64,000 nt of DNA from UBA5109 sp963975155 (lineage in GTDB: Bacteria > Pseudomonadota > Gammaproteobacteria > Pseudomonadales > Pseudohongiellaceae), in NCBI GenBank assembly GCA_963975155.1, contig CAXBFG010000005.1, positions 186,001 through 250,000 on the forward strand, written 5' to 3'. The notes under the pieces are model-generated. The model had not been told where the DNA came from and did no database searches. It saw nothing but the letters and a program-made list of their open reading frames with translations. A program made the position numbers and the translations under genes. Below, one piece after another: positions 15,345-23,902 of the stretch (position 1 is its first letter; every line of letters begins with the position of its first letter).

Positions 15345-17057
15345 TTATTTGTCGTATTTAGTGCCGATTTCACTGACCCGCAGTGCCAGCTTTTTGGCCG
15401 TGCCAAAATCGGTCTTCCCTGAACCTAAACTGGGAATTTCATCGACCAGAAAATAGGCGCTGGGCAGGGCCAGAGAGTTCAAGCCGGCATTCAGGAGTTT
15501 CTCCCTGAGTTCTTTCTTCTCCAGATTCTGATTACTCAGCACAATAATGCTTTCACCTTTCCTGCGGTCAGGAATATTTACCGCAACCACTTCCAGATCA
15601 ATATCGGCAACCACCTTACGAATGCTTGCTTCAACCTGTCCCAGAGAGATCATCTCGCCGCCAATTTTTGCAAAGCGAGAGAAACGATCCTGTATGTGAA
15701 GGAAACCGTCTTCGTCCAGATAACCTTTATCTCCTGATACATACCAGATTTTTTCCTGCCGTGTAGTCAGGCTTTGTTCTGAATTTTCAGGCTGGCCTAA
15801 ATAGCCCAGCATGACTTGTCCGCCACTGATCAATATCATGCCGGATTTGCCTGCAGGCAGCTCTTCCTGAGTTTCCGGATCAATAATTTTTACTTCAGTC
15901 TGGGGTATCGGCAGGCCTACAGAACCTGGTTTGTGATTGATGATTATATTGCCGTCATCATCAATTTTATCGGGTAAATTAACACTCGCGACAGGTGCCG
16001 TTTCTGTTGCACCATAGCCTTCATAAATAGTTTTCCCGAATTTGTTGGAAAACTCTTCTCTGACTTCGGTTTGAAGTTTTTCTGCGCCGGCAACAACCAG
16101 GCGCAAACCGGACAACATTGCAGGCTGGATTTTCGCATTGCGGATATAAAGCCGGAAAAAAGTGGAAGTACCAAACATGATACTGACATTATGTTTTTGA
16201 ATTGCATTAACGGTTCCAATAACATCAGTGGGGTCAGGGTGACAGACCAATGGAATGCCTTCCAGCAAGGGTAAAAACTCGGTTACCGTTAAGCCCATAG
16301 CATGGAACAAAGGTAAGTTTGCCAGCACCACATCGCCTTCCTGGATGTCCAGAATTTTCATAATCTGATCGATATTGGTAAGAATATTCCGGTGACTGAG
16401 CAAAACCCCCTTAGGATCGGCTTCACTGCCGCTGGAAAACAAAATAACCGCGGGACTTTCCGGATCAACCTTGTGTAGATAGCGATTTTTCAGACTATTA
16501 GCAGATAAAAACTTGCAAGCGAGAAGTGTGGAAAATTTCTCGAAAAATGATGTTGAAGCACTGAGATTTTCAAGAATAACAATCTTTGCGGTCTGTTCCA
16601 GCCAACTGGTATCCATGCCTCGGGCTTCGAGTTTTTGTAAAAACCTTGAAGATGTATAAATGGTAAGAATTCCGGCTTGCTGGATAGATGATTTAATGGA
16701 CTCTTCACTGGCAGTGTAATTCAGATTTACCAGCGTTTTGCCCGCTAATAAAATAGCCATATTGCAAAGCATTGATCCGGCACTGGTTGGTAGCAGGGTG
16801 GCAACATTCTGTTCGGGACTCATTTTTGTGATGTGCCGGGCTAATATGATACTGCCAGTCAATGCGCGAATTGGTGTAAATTCGGAACCCAGAGTGTCGA
16901 TGATCAGTTTATCTTTAACAAATCGAGGATTTTTAGCACTGTCTATCCAGCGCTCACCAATACAGTCACCCTTTGAGCTAAGTGGTAATTTTTCTACCTG
17001 CTCTGCATCCGGGGTTTCGCTGGTGCTTTCCACAAGAACTCGTTCGCCTGTTTTCAA
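15345..17057 (-). CDS. AMP-forming acyl ligase, Aas C-terminal-domain type
   Basis: This 570-aa ANL-superfamily enzyme activates a fatty acid as the acyl-AMP. It has the P-loop FSSGSEADPKGVLLSHRN, the YGATETAPV motif, the SGDKGYLDEDGFLHIQDR hinge region and the C-terminal catalytic-lysine area GSGKTD. The P-loop wording and overall pattern resemble the acyl-ACP synthetase half of Aas, which with an acyltransferase half repairs lysophosphatidylethanolamine. The acyltransferase half is absent here. The substrate (free fatty acid to ACP or CoA) is inferred. The start is non-ATG: TTG at 17057 overlaps the rnt stop (TTGA), with GTG at 17033 as the alternative. Confidence 0.82.
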   Translation of the reverse strand: MKTGERVLVESTSETPDAEQVEKLPLSSKGDCIGERWIDSAKNPRFVKDKLIIDTLGSEFTPIRALTGSIILARHITKMSPEQNVATLLPTSAGSMLCNMAILLAGKTLVNLNYTASEESIKSSIQQAGILTIYTSSRFLQKLEARGMDTSWLEQTAKIVILENLSASTSFFEKFSTLLACKFLSANSLKNRYLHKVDPESPAVILFSSGSEADPKGVLLSHRNILTNIDQIMKILDIQEGDVVLANLPLFHAMGLTVTEFLPLLEGIPLVCHPDPTDVIGTVNAIQKHNVSIMFGTSTFFRLYIRNAKIQPAMLSGLRLVVAGAEKLQTEVREEFSNKFGKTIYEGYGATETAPVASVNLPDKIDDDGNIIINHKPGSVGLPIPQTEVKIIDPETQEELPAGKSGMILISGGQVMLGYLGQPENSEQSLTTRQEKIWYVSGDKGYLDEDGFLHIQDRFSRFAKIGGEMISLGQVEASIRKVVADIDLEVVAVNIPDRRKGESIIVLSNQNLEKKELREKLLNAGLNSLALPSAYFLVDEIPSLGSGKTDFGTAKKLALRVSEIGTKYDK

Positions 17058-17689
17058 GCCCAGCCTCCTAAAGATTTCCAGCGATTAACAATATAGCAAA
17101 ACAGATCTGCTGTTTTTTCAGCATCATACCTTGCCGAGTGAGCTTGTTCATTATCAAATTCCAGTCCTGCTGCTTCACAGGCCCGTGCAAGAACTGTCTG
17201 ACCAAAACACAAGGCCGACAGGGAAACAGTATCGATACTGGAAAATGGGTGAAAAGGATTACGTTTCAGCTTATGTCGTTCTGCTGCGGCACGAATAAAG
17301 CCATGATCAAAATGCGCATTATGGGCTACCAGAATGGCACGCGAACAAGACTCGCTTTTCATTTTTTTTCGAATATGTTTAAACATGTCCGCAAAAACAT
17401 CTTTCTCCGGGTATGCGATTCTCAGAGGATGATGTGGATTAATTCCGGTAAACTTTAATGAGGCTTCATCAAGATTAGCCCCGTCGAAAGGTTGAACGTG
17501 ATAAGCGTGAGCGACTTCAGGAACCAGTTGTTGCTTCTCATCCATGCCCAGAATAACCGCAGTGATTTCCAGAATGGCATCTGTCTGGGCATTGAAGCCC
17601 CCGGTTTCGATATCAAGTACGACGGGCAGGTAACCACGAAAACGCGCTGCAAGTGGAGTGATAACTTTTGATTTGCTCTTGTCAGTCAC
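17054..17689 (-). CDS. rnt: Ribonuclease T
   Basis: This 211-aa DEDDh-family 3'-5' exoribonuclease trims the CCA end of tRNA and the 3' ends of other stable RNAs. The metal-binding acidic residues are in DIETGGF (Asp26, Glu28), and the later Asp and His/Asp motifs are in HNAHFDHGF and HSARYDAEKTADLF. Length and the RNase T signature SSIDTVSLSALCFGQTVLARAC are normal. The start is a GTG at 17689, inside the last codons of pyrC (8-nt overlap), and the stop overlaps the acyl-ligase gene. The pyrC-rnt-ligase set is therefore tightly coupled. pyrC and rnt are also adjacent in Pseudomonas, as I recall. Confidence 0.95.
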   Translation of the reverse strand: MTDKSKSKVITPLAARFRGYLPVVLDIETGGFNAQTDAILEITAVILGMDEKQQLVPEVAHAYHVQPFDGANLDEASLKFTGINPHHPLRIAYPEKDVFADMFKHIRKKMKSESCSRAILVAHNAHFDHGFIRAAAERHKLKRNPFHPFSSIDTVSLSALCFGQTVLARACEAAGLEFDNEQAHSARYDAEKTADLFCYIVNRWKSLGGWA

Positions 17690-18719
17690 TCAATACTGTC
17701 CACTGCATATCTTCACTACTGCGCAGTGGAGTTACCTGTTGGTCCCCAAAAGAGTATGTGTCCGGAACTCGCCAGGCTTTTTTGCGCAAGGTAATAGTAT
17801 CGCTGTTACGAGGCAGACCATAAAAATCTGCACCATTGAATGAGGCGAAGCCCTCAAGTTTATCCAGGGCATTTAAGCTATCAAAGACTTCGGCATATAG
17901 CTCCAGTGCCGCATGGGCACTAAAGCATCCGGCGCAACCACAGGCATTTTCTTTGCTTTGGGTAGAATGTGGAGCAGAGTCGGTGCCGAGAAAAAACTTG
18001 TTGTTGCCACTGGCCACAATATCCAGCAAGGCCTGCTGATGTTCATTTCGTTTCAGTATGGGTAAACAGTAATAATGAGGGCGAACACCACCAACCAGCA
18101 TGTGATTTCGGTTATACAGCAGGTGTTGAGGTGTTATGGTCGCAGCCACATTGGCAGTAGCGGTACTGACAAAATCGACGGCTTGTCTGGTGGTAATATG
18201 TTCCAGTACTACTTTCAGGGTTGGGAAACGTGCGTGCACTTTGCTTAAAATATTGTCGATAAAAACTTTTTCACGATCAAAAATATCGACAGAAGCACTG
18301 GTTACTTCTCCATGCAACAAGAGCGGTAAGTTGAGCTCACTCATCAGTTCCAGGCAGTCATATACTTTTTCAATATCGGTAACACCGGAGTCCGAATTCG
18401 TTGTTGCACCCGCAGGATATAATTTGATACCAAATATCTGAGCGCTGGCTTTGGCCCGGGAAATTTCTTCAACAGAAGTATTGTCGGTCAGATAAAGCGT
18501 CATCAGCGGCTGAAAACCTGAAGTCTCAGGAATCTGCTTCAGAATACGCTCACGGTAGGCTAGTGCCGCTTCAGTGCTGGTCACGGGGGGTAGGAGATTG
18601 GGCATTACTATAGCCCTGCCATTATAGCGGGCCGTATAGCTGACAGTATTCTTTAATGCAAGACCATCACGTAAATGTACATGCCAGTCATCGGGCCGGG
18701 TAATGGTGAGTTCCTGCAT
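17682..18719 (-). CDS. pyrC: Dihydroorotase
   Basis: This zinc enzyme (345 aa) closes carbamoyl-aspartate to dihydroorotate in pyrimidine synthesis. It is the class II (PyrC) type with the metal motif HVHLRDG (His13, His15, Arg17). The carboxylated-Lys region is GIKLYPAGATTNSDSGV, the His ligands are in LLLHGEVT and VLEHITTRQAV, and the catalytic Asp is in GTDSAPH. The start ATG at 18719 yields the normal family N-terminus (MQELTITRPDDWHV). A longer reading frame would overlap the argG promoter. It is transcribed divergently from argG across 112 nt. Confidence 0.96.
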   Translation of the reverse strand: MQELTITRPDDWHVHLRDGLALKNTVSYTARYNGRAIVMPNLLPPVTSTEAALAYRERILKQIPETSGFQPLMTLYLTDNTSVEEISRAKASAQIFGIKLYPAGATTNSDSGVTDIEKVYDCLELMSELNLPLLLHGEVTSASVDIFDREKVFIDNILSKVHARFPTLKVVLEHITTRQAVDFVSTATANVAATITPQHLLYNRNHMLVGGVRPHYYCLPILKRNEHQQALLDIVASGNNKFFLGTDSAPHSTQSKENACGCAGCFSAHAALELYAEVFDSLNALDKLEGFASFNGADFYGLPRNSDTITLRKKAWRVPDTYSFGDQQVTPLRSSEDMQWTVLSD

Positions 18720-18748
18720 CTTAATTATCCACTTCTGTATTGGCTTGA

Positions 18749-18754
18749 AGTATA
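18749..18754 (-). promoter_or_regulatory. Probable -10 element of pyrC
   Basis: On the minus strand TGTTATACT gives an extended -10 (TGn-TATACT) about 30 nt upstream of the pyrC start. No good -35 is visible, as is usual for extended -10 promoters. Confidence 0.45.
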
Positions 18755-18765
18755 ACAGTTTTTCC

Positions 18766-18794
18766 TTGGTATGCCTGATCTCTGTAGGTACAAT
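18766..18794 (+). promoter_or_regulatory. Probable argG promoter
   Basis: TTGGTA (18766-18771), a 17-nt spacer and TACAAT (18789-18794) fit the sigma-70 consensus at 4/6 and 5/6 positions. Transcription would start near 18801, about 30 nt before the argG ATG. No ARG-box-like palindrome is evident. Confidence 0.6.
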
Positions 18795-18831
18795 AACGCC
18801 CCTTTTCAAGCAAGCAGTTCAGGAGTTATTC

Positions 18832-20043
18832 ATGGCGGATATCAATAAAGTGGTACTGGCCTATTCAGGCGGTCTGGACACCTCTGTTATTGTCAAATGG
18901 TTGCAGGACACTTACCACTGCGAGGTGGTTACCTATACGGCCGACCTTGGTCAGGGTAAAGAAGTTGAGCCTGCCCGCGCCAAAGCGGAAGCCCTGGGTG
19001 TTAAAGAAATATTTATTGAGGATATTCGGGAAGAATTTGTACGTGATTTTGTGTTTCCAATGTTTCGCGCCAATACCATTTATGAAGGCGAATACCTGCT
19101 GGGCACTTCCATTGCCCGTCCTTTGATTGCCAAACGCCTGGTTGACGTTGCTGCCAGAACCGGTGCGGATGCGATTTCACATGGCGCTACCGGGAAGGGT
19201 AATGACCAGGTGCGCTTTGAAATGGGCGCTTATGCCTTAGCACCCGGCATCAAGATCATTGCACCCTGGCGGGAGTGGGATCTGACATCCCGTGAAAAAC
19301 TGATGGCCTATTGTGCCCAGCATAAAATTGCGGTGGATCATGATAAGGGCAAGAAATCACCTTATTCCATGGATGCCAATCTGCTGCATATTTCCTATGA
19401 AGGCGGCATTCTTGAGGATCCGGCATCAGAGCCCGAAGAAGCCATGTGGTTGTGGTCGGTATCGCCTGAAAACGCACCCGATGCAGCAAGCTATATCGAT
19501 ATTGAATTCGAAAAAGGTGATGCGGTAGGGCTAAATGGTAAAAAATTGTCCGCCGCTACCATTCTGGAAACCCTGAATCAGGTCGGCGGTGCTAATGGTA
19601 TCGGTCGTGTCGATATCGTGGAGAATCGTTATGTCGGCATGAAAGCACGTGGTTGTTATGAAACACCCGGCGGCACGATCCTGTTAAAAGCTCACCGCGC
19701 CATAGAATCCATCACCCTTGACCGGGAGGCAGCGCATCTTAAAGATGAGCTGATGCCACGTTATGCGTCACTGATCTATAACGGCTACTGGTGGTCACCC
19801 GAACGTGAAGCCCTGCAGGCCCTGATCGACAATACGCAGCGCTACGTTAACGGGACAGTGCGTCTGAAGCTGTATAAAGGTAATGTGATTGTTGTTGGCA
19901 GAGAATCATCAGACTCTCTGTTCGATGAAAACATTGCGACCTTTGAAGATGATGCCGGAGCTTATAATCAGGCTGATGCGGCGGGCTTTATTAAACTGAA
20001 TGCCTTGCGCTTGCGGACGGCTGCTTCGAAACGCAAAAAATAA
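18832..20043 (+). CDS. argG: Argininosuccinate synthase
   Basis: This 403-aa enzyme condenses citrulline and aspartate with ATP to give argininosuccinate, following ArgF. The N-terminal PP-loop AYSGGLDTS (residues 10-18) binds ATP, and the conserved GATGKGNDQVRFE, SYEGGILEDP and KARGCYETPGGTIL segments are present. The start ATG at 18832 has AGGAG at good spacing. An in-frame start 129 nt upstream would run across the promoter and pyrC and has no homologous residues. Transcribed alone from a short divergent region with pyrC. Followed by an inverted repeat (20076-20137). Confidence 0.97.
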   Translation: MADINKVVLAYSGGLDTSVIVKWLQDTYHCEVVTYTADLGQGKEVEPARAKAEALGVKEIFIEDIREEFVRDFVFPMFRANTIYEGEYLLGTSIARPLIAKRLVDVAARTGADAISHGATGKGNDQVRFEMGAYALAPGIKIIAPWREWDLTSREKLMAYCAQHKIAVDHDKGKKSPYSMDANLLHISYEGGILEDPASEPEEAMWLWSVSPENAPDAASYIDIEFEKGDAVGLNGKKLSAATILETLNQVGGANGIGRVDIVENRYVGMKARGCYETPGGTILLKAHRAIESITLDREAAHLKDELMPRYASLIYNGYWWSPEREALQALIDNTQRYVNGTVRLKLYKGNVIVVGRESSDSLFDENIATFEDDAGAYNQADAAGFIKLNALRLRTAASKRKK

Positions 20044-20075
20044 CAAATAACTACTGCGCTCGACTATTCATCGTT

Positions 20076-20137
20076 AAAAGCTAAGTTCAAAACGGTCATT
20101 TACTTTTAGTAAACTCCCGTCTCTGAACTTAGCTTTT
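20076..20137. repeat. Inverted repeat between convergent genes (possible family C member)
   Basis: Perfect 14-bp arms (20076-20089 and 20124-20137) enclose an inner TTTAC/GTAAA hairpin (20100-20114). TTCGCTCG follows just outside at 20150, the motif found in the loops of the other family C repeats. It lies between convergent argG and a GNAT gene. No T-run follows either arm, so a rho-independent terminator is not obvious. Confidence 0.6.
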
Positions 20138-20232
20138 GCCTCGACTAGCCTTCGCTCGTGACGTTATTTCAAATAGCTCATCCTAAAAAAGTAAAATCTG
20201 CTTACCTCTATTCGACAATTTCAACTTTTTCA

Positions 20233-20703
20233 TTACTTAATGTTTCTGGCGATCATAAGGACTTCATCGGCAGAATATAAATTTTCAATTACAGTCTCTA
20301 CTTCTGCACCGATAGTTTTTTTATACAGTTTTTGAGCCTGATTATCCGTTCTCGTGCTTACAATAATATGCTTCAAAGTCGAATTCTGTTTTGTGAGCTG
20401 GGTTTTGACGAGCGGCAGGGATTCTGTGATTAAGGCTGTGCCAATACCCTGTTTGTGAAAATCAGGATGCACGGCAATCTGGTCCAGTTCAAGAACGCTT
20501 TCAGGCCGAAAGCCACTTTTTTGTGCCCAAATAATATAGGCGACAACAGCTTTATCTACTTCGGCGACGTAACACAGCAAACGAGGATGGGCGTTTAAAG
20601 AAGATTCTAACCAGGAGTGTGAATGGCGCTGTCTGCTAAAAGCCAGTTCATGTACTTTTGCAGCTTGCCGCAAATCCTGTTGTTGCATGACTCGGATATT
20701 CAA
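20233..20703 (-). CDS. GNAT-family N-acetyltransferase
   Basis: This 156-aa protein has the GNAT fold. The acetyl-CoA pyrophosphate loop is in DQIAVHPDFHKQGIGTALI (QGIGTA type Q/R-x-x-G-x-G/A motif, about residues 73-90), preceded by the beta-4 strand and followed by the C-terminal beta-strand region. The N-terminal MNIRVMQQQDLRQAAKVHELAF is typical of small stand-alone acetyltransferases. The acceptor is unknown: GNATs modify proteins, antibiotics or small amines. It is a single gene convergent with argG. The 550 nt upstream (20704-21254) hold a small hairpin TCCAGA/TCTGGA near 20898-20915 and family-B repeat B1, with no gene. Confidence 0.85.
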   Translation of the reverse strand: MNIRVMQQQDLRQAAKVHELAFSRQRHSHSWLESSLNAHPRLLCYVAEVDKAVVAYIIWAQKSGFRPESVLELDQIAVHPDFHKQGIGTALITESLPLVKTQLTKQNSTLKHIIVSTRTDNQAQKLYKKTIGAEVETVIENLYSADEVLMIARNIK

Positions 20704-20949
20704 AATCCGCTTCCGTTTTTATAGGTAGTATGATTTTCATTCTTCATATGAATAGTAAATATTGTTATTGGTTTTTGATTCCTCTATTAGTAAGGACTGC
20801 AGTTGTCGCCAGAGAAGTAGTGCCCAGTATATAAGCGAAGTGCACATAGCAAACTATATATTGAGTAGAACTTAGTAACTGAGAATGATAATACAATCCA
20901 GATAACAGTCTGGATAGTCACCATCAAGACGGTGCGTTTAAGCTCTTAG

Positions 20950-21163
20950 AATACTGCAACATGGTTAAGAAAGCCGCCATTACTGCCATGTGAACCCATT
21001 GAGATGTAGTTTTCCAGAGTGATTTTCCGATCAAGCGCGAGGACTGTCTGAGTCGCATAGCGACGAGTTCCGCAGCGCCGGAAAAACAGGAAGGAAAGAT
21101 CGAAGGGTGAACAAGGCAGAAGCGGCGGCTTATACCGCCAGAATTTTCAAACTGATTCACTAC
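20950..21163 (+). repeat. Family B palindromic element, copy B1
   Basis: About 210 bp resemble copy B2 (33700-33900, opposite orientation) along nearly all their length, and share the central core with B3 (57789-57951). The core near 21036-21080 reads GCGAGGACTGTCTGAG, hairpin GTCGC/GCGAC, then GAGTTCCGCAGCGCC. It is flanked by imperfect arms (TTTTCCG/CGGAAAA and AAGCCGCC/GGCGGCTT). The element creates a spurious minus-strand reading frame of about 99 codons. It lies upstream of the sulfite dehydrogenase gene. Confidence 0.8.
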
Positions 21164-21254
21164 CATAGCCTGCAACAGGTTTTGATTGCATACAGATAAT
21201 GAGAGGCTACAATGCTTAGTCAAGATTACACAGTCAGATCAAGGGAAAATAACA

Positions 21255-22529
21255 ATGAAAAAACCCACCCCCGCTATCGATCAAATCGAATCAGTTGCCG
21301 ATAACGGCCTCTTACACAGACGGGCCTTCCTGAAAACCGGAGCTGTCCTTGCAAGTGCTGGCACCTTTATGAGTGCGCAGGCTGCACCCCCTGAAGTGGA
21401 CAGCTGGAGCCTGGTGCCAGGACGCTCACCGGAAGCCTATGGCGAGCGATCGGATTTTGAATCCGGCGTCGTGCGTGCCGCGGGTTTTAATCCGGTAGCA
21501 ACCGGGGCTGGTGCATCTCGCACCCCTTTGGCAGACCTGGAAGGCATTATTACTCCGGGAGCCTTGCATTTCGAAAGGCACCATAACGGTATCCCAACGA
21601 TCAATCCTTCTGAACATAGACTGTTGATTCATGGTCTGGTTGACAGACCACTGATATTCGACCTGGAGAGTCTGAGTCGCTATCCGCAGGTATCAAGAAT
21701 CCAGTTCCTCGAATGCTCCGGTAACAGCGCCGCACTGAACGCGCCGCAGGCCGCAACAACGGCTACCGTACAAGGCCTGCATGGTCTGGTCAGTTGCAGC
21801 GAATGGACCGGGGTGCCGCTGTCAATATTATTGGATGAGGCCGGCGTGCAGACACAAGGACGCTGGGTGCTGGCAGAAGGAGCCGATTCGGCACTGATGA
21901 CCCGTAGTATTCCACTGAGCAAAATAATGGATGATGCCATTGTTGCCATCTATCAGAATGGAGAAAGGCTGCGCCCTGGTAACGGCTATCCCATGCGCCT
22001 GTTTTTACCAGGCTGGGAAGGCAATATGAGCGTTAAGTGGTTGCGTCGACTAAAAGTGACAACTGCCCCGACTTTCACGCGTGATGAAACTTCTCATTAC
22101 ACGGACTTACAGCGCGATGGCAGCGCCAAAATTTTTACCTTTCCGATGGATGTAAAATCTGTAATTACTTCACCTTCCGGCGAACAAAGCATGCGTGGAC
22201 CAGGCCTCTATCAGATTTCCGGTATAGCCTGGACCGGTGCCGGAAGAATTCGCCGCGTTGAAGTCTCCGCTGACGGAGGCAGAACCTGGGGTGAAGCTGA
22301 ACTGGATGGCGTGGTACTTTCCAAAGCGCTTACCCGCTTCCGTATGCCCTGGCGCTGGAATGGAGGGCCTGCGATTTTGCAAAGCCGTGCCATTGATGAG
22401 ACCGGAGCGGTGCAACCTACCCGGGTCGCTTTGATGAATGACCGGGGGCCACAGCATGGCTATCACTATCATGCAATCCAGTCCTGGCAGGTGAATGAGA
22501 ATGGGGAGGTGCACAATGTCTATGCGTAA
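21255..22529 (+). CDS. soxC: Sulfite dehydrogenase, molybdopterin subunit (SoxC/SorA type)
   Basis: This periplasmic molybdenum enzyme (424 aa) of the sulfite oxidase family oxidises sulfite (or SoxY-bound sulfane sulfur) and passes electrons to a cytochrome c. A twin-arginine signal is present (LLHRRAFLKTG, cleavage after about residue 43, AQA-APP), as expected for export of a folded molybdoprotein. The Mo-binding Cys is in FLECSGNSA. The C-terminal dimerisation domain has the SADGGRTWGEAELDG motif. Its stop overlaps the cytochrome gene by 14 nt. No soxXYZAB genes are in view, so a stand-alone sulfite dehydrogenase is more likely than a complete Sox system. The ATG at 21255 is chosen because it places the signal correctly. 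Confidence 0.92.
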   Translation: MKKPTPAIDQIESVADNGLLHRRAFLKTGAVLASAGTFMSAQAAPPEVDSWSLVPGRSPEAYGERSDFESGVVRAAGFNPVATGAGASRTPLADLEGIITPGALHFERHHNGIPTINPSEHRLLIHGLVDRPLIFDLESLSRYPQVSRIQFLECSGNSAALNAPQAATTATVQGLHGLVSCSEWTGVPLSILLDEAGVQTQGRWVLAEGADSALMTRSIPLSKIMDDAIVAIYQNGERLRPGNGYPMRLFLPGWEGNMSVKWLRRLKVTTAPTFTRDETSHYTDLQRDGSAKIFTFPMDVKSVITSPSGEQSMRGPGLYQISGIAWTGAGRIRRVEVSADGGRTWGEAELDGVVLSKALTRFRMPWRWNGGPAILQSRAIDETGAVQPTRVALMNDRGPQHGYHYHAIQSWQVNENGEVHNVYA

Positions 22530-23037
22530 TTTATTGGCTTTAACACTATTATGGACATGTTCACTGGCTTCGGCTCAGGAAGGTCCAGGTCTGGGCGTTC
22601 CGGCAACTGCGGAACAAATAGCCGGCTGGGATATCAGCGTTGGACCTGAGGGAGAAACACTGCCTGCCGGTTCAGGTACAGTTGCACAAGGTGCAGCCCT
22701 TTATGCGACTCAATGTATAGCCTGCCATGGCGTAAATGGAGAGGGCGGCACCAATGACAGACTGTCAGGTGGGCACGGCACTCTGGATTCCGGTTCTGCA
22801 ATTATGACCGTGGGTAGTTTCTGGCCCTATGCGACGACCATTTTTGACTATGTTCGACGCGCCATGCCTTATCAGCAGCCCGGGACTTTAAGCAATGAAC
22901 AGGTCTATGCATTGACGGCTTATCTACTGCAGATCAACGGCATTATTGATGAAGATGCGGTGATGAATGCAGATACATTACCTCAAGTGGAAATGCCTAA
23001 TAGGGATGGCTTTGTCTGGTCCTGGATGGAAGACTAG
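22516..23037 (+). CDS. Mono-haem cytochrome c partner of the sulfite dehydrogenase
   Basis: This 173-aa secreted c-type cytochrome has a signal peptide (MSMRNLLALTLLWTCSLASA, cut before QEG) and one haem site CIACH. A distal methionine candidate lies in RRAMPYQQPGTL. The N-terminal extension (about residues 21-60) resembles the cytochrome subunits paired with SoxC-like enzymes (SorB or the single-haem half of SoxD). It begins 14 nt inside soxC, with GGGGAGGT directly upstream of the ATG at 22516, so the two subunits are translationally coupled. It should take electrons from the Mo centre and pass them to the respiratory chain. Confidence 0.9.
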   Translation: MSMRNLLALTLLWTCSLASAQEGPGLGVPATAEQIAGWDISVGPEGETLPAGSGTVAQGAALYATQCIACHGVNGEGGTNDRLSGGHGTLDSGSAIMTVGSFWPYATTIFDYVRRAMPYQQPGTLSNEQVYALTAYLLQINGIIDEDAVMNADTLPQVEMPNRDGFVWSWMED

Positions 23038-23065
23038 GCAGTTCAAAAAATTAATACGAAATTAT

Positions 23066-23090
23066 AAAAAAAGCGCCCTGCATGGGGCGC
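23066..23090 (-). terminator. Rho-independent terminator for the nth transcript
   Basis: Read on the minus strand, a GC-rich stem (GCGCCC/GGGCGC, 23073-23078 with 23085-23090) is followed by seven T residues (A-run 23066-23072 on the plus strand). It lies downstream of the rsx-nth transcript. On the plus strand there is no T-run. Confidence 0.75.
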
Positions 23091-23119
23091 AGAGTTACAG
23101 CCTGGATTTATTCAGTAGT

Positions 23120-23235
23120 GACTCAGTTTGAAATTTTGAGCCTGGCCCGGAGTATGTCGTAGTTCGCTCGCGAAGATGCTCCTCACCTACGACATACTCC
23201 TGCATAAAATCTCCGGATCAGTTTCAAACTGAGTC
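23120..23235. repeat. Family C nested inverted repeat, copy C1
   Basis: Two perfect 14-bp inverted repeats are nested: outer 23120-23133 with 23222-23235, inner 23149-23162 with 23187-23200. The inner loop is TTCGCTCGCGAAGATGCTCC followed by TCA, matching the loop of C2 at 29162. It lies between the convergent sulfite-dehydrogenase cytochrome and nth genes. Confidence 0.8.
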
Positions 23236-23243
23236 GCTGGCAT

Positions 23244-23879
23244 TTATTCATACACCTTGTGTTTGAACTCGCACAGGTCCTCTATAACACAGGATCCGCA
23301 GCGAGGCTTTCTGGCAACACAGGTATATCTGCCGTGCAGAATAAGCCAGTGATGTGCGTCCAGCAGAAACTCTTCGGGCACGAATTTCATTAATTTTTTT
23401 TCCACTTCCACTACGTTTTTACCGGGTGCTATGCCGGTTCTGTTCGATACCCTGAAGATATGTGTATCGACAGCCATAGTTGCATGCCTGAAGGCAGTAT
23501 TAAGAATAACGTTGGCTGTTTTTCTGCCAACACCGGGTAAGGCTTCCAGTGCTTCACGATTATCGGGTACGATGGAAGCATGTTCATCAATCAGTATTTT
23601 GCAGGCTGCAATAATATTTTTTGCTTTGTTGTTGAACAGGCCGATGGTTTTGATATATTTCTTTAATCCTTCTACGCCAAGGGCATAAATTTGCTCCGGT
23701 GTATTCGCCACTGGGAAAAGTTTGGCCGTTGCTTTATTGACACCAACATCTGTTGATTGAGCCGACAGGGTCACAGCAACCAACAATTCAAAAGGTGATG
23801 AAAATTTTAATTCCGTGGTCGGATTAGGATTTTCTGCGCGTAAGCGTCTAAAAATTTCTGTGCGTTTTGCTTTATTCAT
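23244..23879 (-). CDS. nth: Endonuclease III (DNA glycosylase/AP lyase)
   Basis: This 211-aa base-excision repair enzyme removes oxidised pyrimidines and nicks abasic sites. It has the helix-hairpin-helix LPGVGRKTANVIL with the catalytic Lys just after the GVGRK turn, the catalytic Asp in VDTHIFRV and the C-terminal [4Fe-4S] loop C-x6-C-x2-C-x5-C (CVARKPRCGSCVIEDLC). It is the last gene of the rsx cluster, as in E. coli (rsxABCDGE-nth), here separated from rsxE by family-A repeat A5. Confidence 0.97.
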   Translation of the reverse strand: MNKAKRTEIFRRLRAENPNPTTELKFSSPFELLVAVTLSAQSTDVGVNKATAKLFPVANTPEQIYALGVEGLKKYIKTIGLFNNKAKNIIAACKILIDEHASIVPDNREALEALPGVGRKTANVILNTAFRHATMAVDTHIFRVSNRTGIAPGKNVVEVEKKLMKFVPEEFLLDAHHWLILHGRYTCVARKPRCGSCVIEDLCEFKHKVYE

Positions 23880-23902
23880 TTTAGTCAGTGTTGGTAGATA
23901 TT

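Noticed and set aside
20924..21223. 99-codon minus-strand reading frame
   Set aside because: It is made by repeat B1. The similar peptide (FCLxHPSIFPS) recurs at 33723 because the DNA repeat recurs, with no sign of codon-level selection.
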